Of a stretch of 64,000 nucleotides of DNA, positions 25,330-35,188 are shown one piece after another; the first letter of the stretch is position 1, and each line of letters begins with the position of its first letter. The notes under the pieces are model-generated. The model was not told where the DNA came from. It worked only from the letters and a program-made list of their open reading frames with translations, and ran no database searches. The stretch covers positions 54,343 to 118,342 of the forward strand of contig VXAZ01002107.1 of NCBI GenBank assembly GCA_013399875.1. The letters are read 5' to 3'. Made by a program: the position numbers and the translations under genes. This stretch comes from Gymnorhina tibicen. Taxonomy: Eukaryota; Chordata; Aves; Passeriformes; Artamidae.

Positions 25330-26330
25330 AGTCCTTTGTGTTTGTGGTGTCGCAGGATGATACCAGTAGAACAGACTTTATCGCCCTGTTTTTGTCACTA
25401 TCACATCCCCACGTGAGTGCATTGGTAGAGATGGTTCGTAAAAAGGAACCTCGAGCCGTGGCTCTGCCAGTGGAGTGACCGCTGTTACTGGATGATGGAG
25501 ACGCTAAAAAGTTTATGGGGCTTATATCTGATACGTGTGTGCAAGCAGCATTACGCCATGTTGGGACAAGTAGTGTCACTCTGGCTGCAGTTGTTGTGGA
25601 AGGGTTTTCAGGTCGGTATACCAATGATGCTGCTTGGCTGTCTGCAGCCAACAATGGACAACTTTAAGACAAGTGTGCAATCTGCTTAAAGCAGAAGGAA
25701 TGAAAATTAGTGTAATGATGGGGTCTTCTGAACTCTATTTGGCCCAACCCCTGATGCCCAGGATGTGGAACGCTCTCCTACAGGGATCCCCAAAGGGATG
25801 GAAAGCTTATCTTATCCCCTTACTCTTACTTGAGCAAGCAAACCCATTTGAAGAGGTTATTGAAAAATTAAGTCAATTAGGGGATTTACCAGGATTACAA
25901 TCAGAGAAATCAACACAGGATCAGGGGAGAGCAGAAAAGCGGTAGAACCAACAGGGGAATGACAAGGGGAAGTTGAGTGAATGGACCCACCTCTTTCATT
26001 TACTCCTCAACCAAGGAGTAGACAAGAAAGACACAGATGGACAACCAATACAAGTCTTGCATCATATGGCACAGGATTCCCAGAGCAGGAGAGTGTGAAA
26101 GGTGGAGTACCTGGGGTTAGGGAAGCCAGAAATCCCATCATTTAATCCGTCTGCACCTGTTTATCCGTGGACACACATGAAGGAAACTGTAGCTGAGGCA
26201 GAGGGACAAATGTCACTACAAATGAATAGGGAATGGATCAAGCCCCCATACTGGACTGCCATGTGTTGCATCGGGACCCTTGTCCCTTTACCCAACAGAT
26301 TATTTGGTGGTCAAATGTAAATAAGCAAGA
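25330..26330 (+). pseudogene. ERV1 degraded gag region
   Basis: Located between the leader and protease, where gag belongs. Only short broken frames remain (for example SSVTLAAVVVEGF near 25,565 and EEVIEKLSQLGDLPGL near 25,853). No zinc knuckle or clear major homology region could be read. Identity rests on position alone. Confidence 0.45.
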
Positions 26331-26335
26331 GTCTG

Positions 26336-26700
26336 TGCTTTAGTTAATATGGGGGTGGAGGTCACTATAATACATGGTAATCCAGGTAAAATAGGCAGAA
26401 CAACTGCTCCCATGTGGGGATTAGGAGAACAACCTGTAGTGTGGAAGATTACTAAATTGAAATTGCAGATTGGAGATTGAGACCCTCATACACATTCTGA
26501 CTTGGTTGCTTCAATTGGTGAATACATTTTAGGTATGGATGTTCTGTGGGGTGCTAGGTTAGAAATTAATGGTACATATTGGGCTTTTGGTACCATGTGG
26601 TGGCTACATGCCAGAGTTATCACTGTGGCACTTAAACAACAAGGAGCAGAATTCCCCATAGCCAGAGAAAACTATAAATATAAAGCAATATAAAATTCCA
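26336..26700 (+). pseudogene. ERV1 protease (retropepsin) remnant
   Basis: Reads GVEVTIIHGNPG and later YILGMDVLWG, the two sequence landmarks of retropepsins that normally cleave Gag-Pol. The position of the active-site Asp-Thr/Ser-Gly carries Asn-Met-Gly (26,346-26,354), so the catalytic aspartate is lost. An in-frame TGA also interrupts the domain near 26,478. Confidence 0.65.
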
Positions 26701-26759
26701 GAGGAAATGCAGAAATCCAAGCAACTATTAATGATTTGCCATGAGTTATTTTTTATACA

Positions 26760-27335
26760 CATTCCCCTTTTAATAGTCCTTTCTGACTTGTAAAAAAGCC
26801 AGATGGCAGCTGGCGAATGACTGTAGATAATGTGGCAGTGAACAAGAAATCACTCCCCATGACTGCTGCTGTTCTGGAGGTTGCTACACTAGTACACTGA
26901 ATTCAGGCACATCCAGGAACATGGTATGCTGTGATTGATGTAGCTGATGCATTTTTCACAATTCCCATTCCCCGTCTCGCTCAAGATCAGTTTGCATTTA
27001 CTTGGGGAGGAAATCAGTACACCTTTACATGTCTTCCCCAAGGCTACAAGCATAGTCCTACTTTTTGTCAACAAGCAATACACCGCACTTTAGCACAACA
27101 TTCTGCACCAGCTGAAGTACAGACTGTACAATACATAGATGACATTCTCATACAGGGACTGTATATGGAACAGGTGCAACAAGAACTGGATGCCATTATT
27201 GAATTACTGTGGCACTGTGGATGGGCAGTCAATTCTAATAACATATGGAGTCCAGCTCAAGAAGTTAAATATTTAGGCATCACCTGGACCCAGGGAGTTC
27301 AACAAATTCCAGAGAAAGCTTTAGCCAGTATTTGA
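26760..27335 (+). pseudogene. ERV1 reverse transcriptase remnant
   Basis: Class III/ERVL-like RT. KKPDGSWRMTVD is followed by DVADAFFTIPIPRLAQDQFA, TFTCLPQGYKHSPTFCQQAI, the catalytic box QYIDDILIQG (near 27,130) and VKYLGITW. The palm DVAD and YIDD aspartates are present, and the frame 26931-27335 is open for 134 codons. Upstream and downstream stops (near 26,790, 26,897 and 27,333) break the polyprotein. Confidence 0.85.
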
Positions 27336-28440
27336 ACCTGGCCCAGTCCAGAGGATAAAAACGGAGTACAGCACTCTTTAGGTGATGTTGGGTACTGGTG
27401 ATCATATGTACCGGGTTCAGCAGTGCTACTCAAACCGTTATACAAAGTTACCTGAGAAAAGACTCATTTCGAAAGGGAGTCAGACCAGCACACTGCTTTT
27501 GATAAAACCCGAGCGGCCATTTAGGAACACATGGACTTGCATCCAATGCATCCGGGACCAGTGGAACTACATGTAACCCTGGACAGGGATGTGGCCCTGT
27601 GGAGCCTTTGGCAGCTCCAATATGGTCAAAGGTGACCATTAGGCTTTTGGTCTCACTGCCTAACAGGTGCAGAGAGTAGATACACAGCATTTGAAAAGGC
27701 CTTGTTGACTGTGTACTGGGCTCTCCTTGACGCTGAAGCCAAAACCGTGGGCTATGAGGTGGTGGTTCTCACAGACGTGCCAGTAGTCATCTGGGCCTTA
27801 GTGCCAGTAGCCACTCACAAAACAGGACATGCACAGGAGGCAACTACAGTAAAAATGAAGTGGTACATACAGAAAAGAGCAAAACCAGGACCCAAGGGAG
27901 TCCATCAACTCCATGAGCACATTAGTCAAGGACACACAGAGCCTAATCAGGAAACCCAAGACATGCACAATGAAGGCAGGTGGGGAAAACTCTGTGACGA
28001 GCTAACAGACGTTCAGAAACAAACTGCATGGTTTACTGATGGCAGTGCAGGGACTCAACGTGGCAAGCCGAGGTGGAGGGCTGCAGCACTCAATCCAGCT
28101 ACACAAACATGATTGGTAGTTGAGGGGGAAGGAGGTAGCTGGCTGAACTGATTGCTGCCTGGCAGGCCATAGATGCATCACCGCCCAATGCTATTTGTTA
28201 TCTGTACACAAATTCCTGGGCAGTAGCACAGGGGCTCGTAAATTGGCTATGCAAATAGTATGCAGATAATTTGCAAATAGGCACAAAAACCCCACGGGGA
28301 AAGGACTATTGGGCTAAGGTATGGGATCTCTTACCAGATCGAGAAGTGTGAGTATTCCATGTCGATGCTCACATTGCGGAAGAAGATGAAACAAAAAGGT
28401 GGAATGCACAAGTAGATCTGCTGGCGCATGTAGAAGGGTG
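27336..28440 (+). pseudogene. ERV1 RT connection and RNase H remnant
   Basis: Contains a thumb/connection segment (ESRYTAFEKALLTVYWALL near 27,671) and RNase H motifs in order: WFTDGSAG (near 28,030), AELIAAWQAI (near 28,143), LYTNSWAVAQGL (near 28,203) and VFHVDAHIAEED (near 28,356). The third acidic position reads Asn instead of Asp. Several stops and frame changes occur. Confidence 0.75.
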
Positions 28441-28469
28441 GATACTGACCATGTCAAGCAGCCATACAG

Positions 28470-29610
28470 ACGTTAGCCAAAAGGGCACATGAGAAAGCTG
28501 GTCATGCGGGTCACGATGCTATAGTAGCATGGGCCAAGCAACGAGGCATACATATCCAGGCCGATGTAGCTACCACCACTGTTAGTACATGTGATGTATG
28601 TCTCGCACTGCAGGACAAAGGGGTATGGGTACAACCTGTGGGACAAGTCAAAAAGGGTAAAAGGCCTGCTGAGGTATGGTGAATACTATATAGGCCCTCT
28701 CCCTGAACACAGGTGACAGCACTATGTGCTGCAGTTGATACCTTTTCTGGTGTTAGAGTAGCTGTCCCAAGTAGGTATAGCAACAGCTATACAACAATCC
28801 ACTGTTTAGACACTACTGAACTGTACTATGGGACACCTGTAGAAATACAATCAAATAATGGATCACATTTCAAAAAGCACCAGGTAAAAGCTTGGGCAGA
28901 GGACCGGGGAATAAACTGGGTTTGGCATTTACCACACCACCCACAAGGGGCTGGCCTTGTCGAGCATCTAAATGGACTGCTAAAACAACAATTAAGGGGC
29001 CTGGGAGACAACTCATATAAAAAAATGGGTTGACCATTTTTCTGAGGCAATATGGACATTAAATAACAGTGTTGTGGCTGGAACACAAACCCCCTTGGTA
29101 TGAAAGACCCAAACACTCAGCCTGTTAGGTTCCTTGTCATGTCAGTAACATACACCAATGGTCAAACGTATCAAGCCCAAGCAGAAAGTGGGTATGTCTC
29201 TGTTACACAGAAAACTACTCTCACGTTCCACCCAGACGTTTTGATTAGAACACCAGAAGACCAGCAAGTGTTCTTATATTTTGCTTTTACCCCTGCTTCA
29301 GTAACAAGTGGATTTATAACATTAAATCCTGTACACCCACAGCCTAAGGGGCCATTCACTTTAGGCATTCGGAACACCACTTGTTCTACCTGCACGCTCC
29401 CTAGTGAACTATAGGGTTATGCCCTCCCTATCCATTCAAGGTCCTACACAGTTCTACTTTTCAGGTGCCAACGTACGGTATCAACCCCCTATGTGGTCCT
29501 ATCACAGCTGAGGTGATAGAAGCAGAAACAAACCAGGCAGTTACCATCGCTATTCCAGGGGAGCAGCACTGGCGCCGAGTACCCGCTCAGCACTTACGTT
29601 GGCGGGAGTA
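28470..29610 (+). pseudogene. ERV1 integrase remnant with unassigned C-terminal region
   Basis: HHCC zinc domain (HEKAGHAGHDA, then CDVC near 28,590). The catalytic core has Asp in VDTFSGVRVAV (28,736), Asn where the second Asp belongs (QSNNGSHF, near 28,849) and Glu in HPQGAGLVEHLNG (near 28,944). Core spacing is normal. After about 29,090 comes a region I cannot assign (FTPASVTSGFITLNPVHPQP; possibly what remains of a dUTPase-like or integrase C-terminal segment), ending in EQHWRRVPAQHLRW, which resembles an integrase C-terminal DNA-binding end. Confidence 0.75.
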
Positions 29611-29612
29611 AC

Positions 29613-29632
29613 GGGTGGGAGGAGGGGGGAGG
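29613..29632 (+). promoter_or_regulatory. Purine-rich tract between ERV1 pol and env
   Basis: A G-rich purine run (GGGAGGAGGGGGGAGG, one T near its start) right after the pol end. It resembles a polypurine tract but is about 1.6 kb from the 3' LTR. It could be a central tract, a relic of an earlier 3' end, or chance. Confidence 0.3.
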
Positions 29633-29689
29633 TAACCGTTCTTCCATTTATGTTTTAACAGGATACCTCCAACTCATACCCCCCTGGAA

Positions 29690-30182
29690 CAAAACGTCTG
29701 AGTGACCCGGCTAAGGCAATGGGACAAGATACCTTATGCCTTAGCGCTGCTATGCCCCAGAACCCATTCATGATGTGTGTGATCGGTGTCCCTCTCACTG
29801 CCCATGAGCTGCCACAGTTACGTAATAGCACCCCTGCATCTGCGGGCTACCAGAATGTGGCAACAACTGTCTCACCTTGGGAAATCCCTTGCTTTACCCC
29901 ACAGGAGTTGCGGATTTTAGGCACCTTGAATGCAGATAGTTGTACCAACTTCAAATTTATCAGCACAAGGAATAGCCTAGAGCTTGGTGGGTTAATGCCA
30001 CAATACCGTGGTATCAAAATGCTTCACACTGGTGTAATTCAACCCCAGCACAACTAACCTTGAGTTTTAGTATACATATGCAACTCCCACAGATTATTTT
30101 CTTAATCTGTGGGGACTGAGTTTGGGCTGAAGTGCCAATGGCAATTAAAGGTAGCCCATGTACTAACCCTCTTATCTCCAAA
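29690..30182 (+). pseudogene. ERV1 env surface-subunit remnant
   Basis: Position and wording suggest an alpharetrovirus-like SU. An open frame at 29719-30057 reads TLCLSAAMPQNPFMMCVIGV and TPQELRILGTLNADSCTNF. After a frame change comes FLICGD with a stop directly behind it (near 30,118). The signal peptide and N-terminal part are missing or unrecognisable. The frame is cut by the antisense LTR. Confidence 0.6.
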
Positions 30183-30657
30183 TGTGACAACTGCAGTATG
30201 GATCTGATGCCTTGAAGTGGGTACCTGAAAACAGAGGCTAGATAAGATTTAGAGAATAAAAGCAGGTATTTATTTGAAGGGCCTTCAAAGGTACACCCTG
30301 GGCAGTCAAAAGCCCTCCGAGGAGCTCCACCCAAGATGGACGCTGGGTCACGGGTTCTTCGCACTTTTATAAGTTTGGTCCATTTGCATTTCAGGGTTAA
30401 TTCTCCAATTATAATTTCAGTTAATGATGTAATTACCCCAAGTTTGCCCCTCCTCTCAAACGCTTTTAGTTTACATATTTTGGGCCTGGGACAGACAACA
30501 AGGTATCCTTGAAAAGCAAACCTAGAGAGGCTTTGTTATGTCTAACCAGCATGGGAGAACAGTAGTTAACAGGCCACATGAAACTTCAGAGTTACACACT
30601 AGGCAGTACAGCATTTGAAAAATATAAAAGTTAAAACCTAAGGCATCAGATCCAACA
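30183..30657 (-). repeat. Nested antisense solo LTR inside ERV1 env
   Basis: On the minus strand there is a TATA-like TTATAAAA (about 30,364-30,371) and, about 100 bases on, AATAAA (about 30,270), the U3-R arrangement of an LTR. Near-terminal inverted repeats GGATCTGATGCC and GGCATCAGATCC (30,200-30,211 and 30,643-30,654) mark the ends. Env SU sequence stops on its left and env TM starts on its right. I see no convincing target duplication, so the borders are good to about 15 bases. Confidence 0.75.
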
Positions 30658-30664
30658 AAACTGA

Positions 30665-31177
30665 ACTCAGCACTATCATACCTGCAGCATACATGCTTTT
30701 ACTTCTGACTGCAGAGATAATGTTGAGTTCTGGAATGCTGCCAAGATAGTCACTGCCTCTTCATTAGCTCCTAGGGTCGCAAGTGCACAAGCCCTCAAGA
30801 GCCTGAATAAACTTGGCTGTTGGCTGGCAGAGTTTAGTAATGTTATCAGCATAGCTATATCTGACTTGTTAATTGATGTAGACAGCATTAGACACACTAT
30901 GCTACAGTATCGAGCAGCAATTGATTTTTTGTTTTTAGCACATGGATATGGATGCAAAGATTTTGATGGGTTATACTGTATGAACTTGTGTGACCATTCC
31001 TGCTCTGTCCATGCACAGCTACAGAAATTGTGGACGCTCACTCAACACCTTGTAGAAAACACCAGCTGGAATCCATCTGTTGGAACATGGGGTTGGAATT
31101 GGTTAAAGAAAGGATTAGTATTACTTTGTGCCTTAGGTATTGGAGTTTTATACATTATTTGTTGTATTCCCTTTTAG
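30665..31177 (+). pseudogene. ERV1 env transmembrane subunit, alpharetrovirus-like, open frame
   Basis: 170 codons without a stop, though with no start of their own. In order: a Cys-bounded internal fusion-peptide-like region (SDCRDNVEFWNAAKI, ASSLAPRVASAQALKSLNKL, then GCW), a heptad-rich helix (DLLIDVDSIRHTMLQYRAA), the immunosuppressive-like and loop region (AIDFLFLAHGYGCKDFDGLY), and a hydrophobic anchor (VLLCALGIGVLYIICC). The internal fusion peptide between two cysteines is a feature of avian alpharetroviruses. The loop reads Cys-X6-Tyr-Cys, so one of the usual paired cysteines is replaced. The upstream SU is broken, so no functional Env is expected. Confidence 0.8.
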
Positions 31178-31275
31178 TATCATTCATACGATCTTTAATA
31201 GACAGCATGTTGTATTGTACTGTTGTTTGTATGGTGGAATATTGACATGTTCCAACTGTGGACCAAGCGGTGGCA

Positions 31276-31857
31276 TGTATCAGGGACCCAAGTCGTGTCC
31301 AAGGCCCTGCCATATTTGGCCCGTGGTTGTGCATGTCAACAAGATGATGAAGAATGCTCATTCTTCTAATGAATTCTAATGAAGAATTGTTTAGTGGTGG
31401 GAACTTGACCCTTAAGAGAAACAATGTATTGGTCAATGGATAGGAACTTAACCTTCGAAAAGAGGAACAATGCACAATGGAGCTGATGTTGGTATGGAAG
31501 GGCTATCATGAGCCATTGTGGCGCCATCTCACACGCTGGCCACGTGTGAGATGATGCCGTAACTGGAAAAATTCCACTCCAGAGGAGGAGATCTAAGGTG
31601 TAGTTCTGGGGTGGAGGGGGTGAGGAGGACATGATGCATGCCACTTCGATCCAGGCGATGTCCTGAAGGTGCTCTGACTGCCTGCCCCACCCCCCTGAAC
31701 ACTGCGCGCCATCTCCTTCTCCTGCTCAGCAGCTTTTCACAAATCCAGGGGTTGGTGTGTATTATTTGCTACAGCAACTAATAAAATAAATTTGCTTTGC
31801 AATCACAATTGTGTCTTAGAGGTTTTTGTGCACGAGCATCCTCCCCAGCATGTAACA
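31276..31857 (+). repeat. 3' LTR of ERV1
   Basis: Begins TGTATCAGGGACCCAAG and ends near GCATGTAACA. It is colinear with 24,445-24,980 but about 46 bases longer, and has AATAAA near 31,786. No polypurine tract is visible just upstream (ACCAAGCGGTGGCA). Confidence 0.85.
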
Positions 31858-32031
31858 AAAATAAGTACGTGGAAAGTGGAAAAATACCAGAAAAATCCAC
31901 AGGTGTTTCAAGTGGCTCCTACTTTCCCAAAACACATTTAATTCTGGGGAGAGCAAATCTTGGGCAGCACCTGCCAAGGAACTGAAAACACAGGCAGGGA
32001 ACAGCACTTGTCACATGGGTAGAACCACTGG
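31858..32031. other. Spacer between the two proviruses
   Basis: Short unique-looking segment ending in CACTGG (32,026-32,031), the left target duplication of the next provirus. Confidence 0.6.
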
Positions 32032-32407
32032 TGTCGCTATTGTCCCATGAATAACGACACAGCGTCCAGAGTCCAGGAAGAACAAAGCGATGCGAATTAT
32101 TTATTAATTTACAGAATGGTTTCTATCCCTTAGTTTGCTCGAAGTTTACATTAATGTCAGGAGGCTATTGGACCTCTGCTTAGCCACCTACCAAGTTCAT
32201 TGGTCAATTCTAACAACACCTATTCCAAAATATTTCCCTAAGCAGAATGTTAACAAAGGCGCAGCTGCACGATACTAATTAGTTTACAAAAACTCCTAGA
32301 ATTGTTTATAACAGTTTTGCCTGGGAAAAGAGAGAAAGAGAGAAATCTTACGAAAATGCTGGGAAAGTTAGAAGGTTTCTCTGCTGACAGCTTTTTCAGC
32401 AGTCGCA
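32032..32407 (-). repeat. 3' LTR of ERV2
   Basis: On the minus strand it runs from TGCGACTGCTGAAAAAGCTG to ATAGCGACA. It carries TTAATAAATAATTCGC (polyadenylation signal) near 32,100 and a TATA-like TTATAAAC near 32,305. Confidence 0.92.
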
Positions 32408-32422
32408 ATTCCCCCTTTTTGT
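32408..32422 (-). promoter_or_regulatory. ERV2 polypurine tract
   Basis: Minus strand AAAAAGGGGGAAT immediately upstream of the 3' LTR, the plus-strand primer for reverse transcription. Confidence 0.8.
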
Positions 32423-32817
32423 TTTAAGACAAAAGCGGTAGTGTTCGTAATCCTCTGCGGGATCCCTTGCAGCAAGGAGGACACACACAACATAAGGGGT
32501 CCGTTTGGTAATTGGCTGGTTACCAAACAGAATTTGAATCAGATGCCAATTTAGAGTAGGCAGAGAGATCTTCCAGCAATTCCCTGGGAGATACATCTAA
32601 CAAACTTAACTCTACATCAAGTATTAATTCTAAGTAGCCATAAGGGCTTTACATCATTTATTAACTCTGAACAGCCTTAAGGGCTTTTAACATTCTGACT
32701 CCATAACAAAGGAAATTTAAAGTTCAGTCTCTGCTTGTAGAAGGACCATTTGACTGATGGTCGACATCCTGGTCATCATCAAGAGGATCACTTGGCTTAT
32801 GGTCTGCATCCTGGACA
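32423..32817 (-). other. ERV2 segment between integrase and the polypurine tract
   Basis: About 400 bases where env would normally lie. No surface or transmembrane motifs are readable. A short acidic frame (DADHKPSDPLDDDQDVDHQS) overlaps the integrase end. Env appears to be deleted. Confidence 0.5.
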
Positions 32818-33440
32818 TCATTCGGAGGTTGCCTGTTCTGCCTCTGGTGCCAGTAGGTCAGGGCGAATGCATCTTGCAGGCAGCCACCGTACTCCCCTAT
32901 CTGTGGAAATGCAAGCATACCAACGACCCCAAACAATAAGCTCATGAGGGCCTTCCCACGTGTTAGTGAGCAGGTTCCGTAGCCAGACCTTCACCTGGGG
33001 CAGGTGCATCTCGCGTGAATACTGCAAGGAAAGGAAATGGTTCAAAATAACAGGATTATTTGAATTTGGTGGCACTGTAAGATAATTAATTGTATATAGC
33101 GCTTTTTCTAATCGACTCTGTGGGGTTTCTTCATGCATTCCTCCCTTTTGTTTCTCTAGGACACGCTTCAAAGTACCATGAGCGCGTTCAACAATGGCTT
33201 GGCCAGTAGGAGAATGCTGAATACCTGAAATGTGGTCCACACCCCATAGTTGCAAAAACTGTTGTGTCTTCTGTGAAACATAGGCAGGGCCATTATCGGT
33301 TTTCACAGCTGAAGGCACGCCCAGGATCGCAAAAGCCAGTTTCCAATGGGCGATGACATCACGGCCTTTCTCTCCAGTATGAGCAGACACCCACATAGCT
33401 GAGGAGAAAGTGTCAATGGACACGTGCACATACTTAAATC
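32818..33440 (-). pseudogene. ERV2 integrase core and C-terminal domain
   Basis: About 203 open codons. The catalytic core has all three acidic residues in context: HVSIDTFSSAMWVSAHTGE, AVKTDNGPAYVS and GQAIVERAHGTLKRVLE. They are followed by an SH3-like C-terminus (WEGPHELIVWGRW, VRWLPARCIRPDL). The N-terminal HHCC domain is missing because a deletion joins this frame directly to the gag nucleocapsid at about 33,436. No start codon of its own is evident, so it is a fragment, though its reading frame is intact. Confidence 0.88.
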
Positions 33441-34400
33441 TGCCAGATGACCTGGCTTACCACATCTCTTGCATTGGGAACTTCTTGTGTTCTCCTTTTG
33501 CTTCTGTCTGGCCTGTTTCTGTTTGCTTCCAGCTTTAGATTGCTTTTGCTTTTTGTAGATTGCTTTTTTTTTGAGTCAGGCTGTGCTCGACCAGGCCATA
33601 GAACTGCAGCTAATGCAGACATTCTAGGATCCCTGGACCTCAACTTAGCACAAGCTTCGACCATATCTGCTAAGGCAGGGTCCCCTGGTAAAGCATCTAT
33701 GATCTGTCTACAGTCCTCATTGGCATTGTCTCTTGCTAATTGCTTGCACAATACCTGCCTTACTGCCTCATTGTCCACCTGCTTTTCCAGGGATGCCGCT
33801 GCCTTCTCCAAGAAGGAGAGGAAGTTTTCATTCCGCCCCTGAGATATTTTCACATAGGGTGTTTTCGGAGCGGCCATGTCTATGCTTTTTATTATGGCTC
33901 CCATACCAATTTTCTGAGCCTGTTCAAGGACTAAAGGAGGCCAAGTAGCTTGGAGATCAGGACTGTAAAACTGATTAGTTCCCATTAGAACATCTACCCC
34001 AACTGCATATCTGGGGTCATTTTGAGGCAAATGCATATTCTCCGCTCTGGCCTTTTCAGTCATTTTTCTCCAGTTACTCTCAAAAACTGTGAACTGCACA
34101 GGCTGGAACAACACCTGGCCGAGATGTCTAGCATCAAACGGAGTGAGCAAATCAGTATTCATCACCCTGATAAGTTGCATGACTTCAGGAGAACCATACT
34201 GAGCTACTTTAGACTGTATATCCTGGACCACCCTCCAGGAAACGACAGCGTGCCTATCACGCTCCCCCGTATTCGGGAGAGCCTTAAAGACAGGATAGGC
34301 TTGGACATGCCCCTGTGAAGTTGCACGACTGTCCTGATCTACCGACAGGCCTTCCCTTGCCCCTACTGGTAGGCTTATTTTCTCAACGAGATCTCAATCC
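33434..34400 (-). pseudogene. ERV2 gag, capsid and start of nucleocapsid
   Basis: Capsid frame open from just after a stop near 34,398. It includes HVQAYPVFKALPNT, VVSWRVVQDIQSKVAQYGS and MNTDLLTPFDARHLGQVLF, then the major homology region ISQGRNENFLSFLEKA (near 33,820). A basic linker (RSKRRTQEV) leads, in another frame, to zinc-knuckle-like CKRCGKPGHLADL (about 33,438-33,478). That knuckle is cut off by the deletion. A frameshift lies between linker and knuckle. Confidence 0.85.
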
Positions 34401-34428
34401 CCCTCCTCCGAGGCTCGCAGCTGAACCT

Positions 34429-35188
34429 NNNNNNNNNNNNNNNNNNNNNNNNNNNNNNNNNNNNNNNNNNNNNNNNNNNNNNNNNNNNNNNNNNNNNNNN
34501 NNNNNNNNNNNNNNNNNNNNNNNNNNNNNNNNNNNNNNNNNNNNNNNNNNNNNNNNNNNNNNNNNNNNNNNNNNNNNNNNNNNNNNNNNNNNNNNNNNNN
34601 NNNNNNNNNNNNNNNNNNNNNNNNNNNNNNNNNNNNNNNNNNNNNNNNNNNNNNNNNNNNNNNNNNNNNNNNNNNNNNNNNNNNNNNNNNNNNNNNNNNN
34701 NNNNNNNNNNNNNNNNNNNNNNNNNNNNNNNNNNNNNNNNNNNNNNNNNNNNNNNNNNNNNNNNNNNNNNNNNNNNNNNNNNNNNNNNNNNNNNNNNNNN
34801 NNNNNNNNNNNNNNNNNNNNNNNNNNNNNNNNNNNNNNNNNNNNNNNNNNNNNNNNNNNNNNNNNNNNNNNNNNNNNNNNNNNNNNNNNNNNNNNNNNNN
34901 NNNNNNNNNNNNNNNNNNNNNNNNNNNNNNNNNNNNNNNNNNNNNNNNNNNNNNNNNNNNNNNNNNNNNNNNNNNNNNNNNNNNNNNNNNNNNNNNNNNN
35001 NNNNNNNNNNNNNNNNNNNNNNNNNNNNNNNNNNNNNNNNNNNNNNNNNNNNNNNNNNNNNNNNNNNNNNNNNNNNNNNNNNNNNNNNNNNNNNNNNNNN
35101 NNNNNNNNNNNNNNNNNNNNNNNNNNNNNNNNNNNNNNNNNNNNNNNNNNNNNNNNNNNNNNNNNNNNNNNNNNNNNNNNNNNNNNNN
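34429..35188. other. Assembly gap (760 N)
   Basis: Run of N inside ERV2 gag, between the matrix/proline-rich part and capsid. Its true length is unknown. Any frame drawn across it is artificial. Confidence 1.

Larger units (their letters stand above)
24445..31857 (+). mobile_element. Degenerate endogenous retrovirus 'ERV1' (ERVL-like pol, alpharetrovirus-like env)
   Basis: A provirus of about 7.4 kb bounded by two related direct LTRs that both begin TGT(G/A)TCAGGGACCC. The order is LTR, leader with a possible initiator-Met-tRNA-like primer site, degraded gag, protease, RT with YIDD, RNase H, integrase, env SU, env TM, LTR. All genes carry stops or frameshifts. RT and integrase wording (FTWGGNQYTFTCLPQGY, HPQGAGLVEHLNGLLKQQL) resembles class III/ERVL. 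The TM resembles avian alpharetroviruses (AAIDFLFLAHGYGC). Flanking pentamers AAAGT and AAAAT may be a decayed 5-bp target duplication. A separate antisense LTR interrupts env. The mosaic reading is inference from motifs, not phylogeny. Confidence 0.85.
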
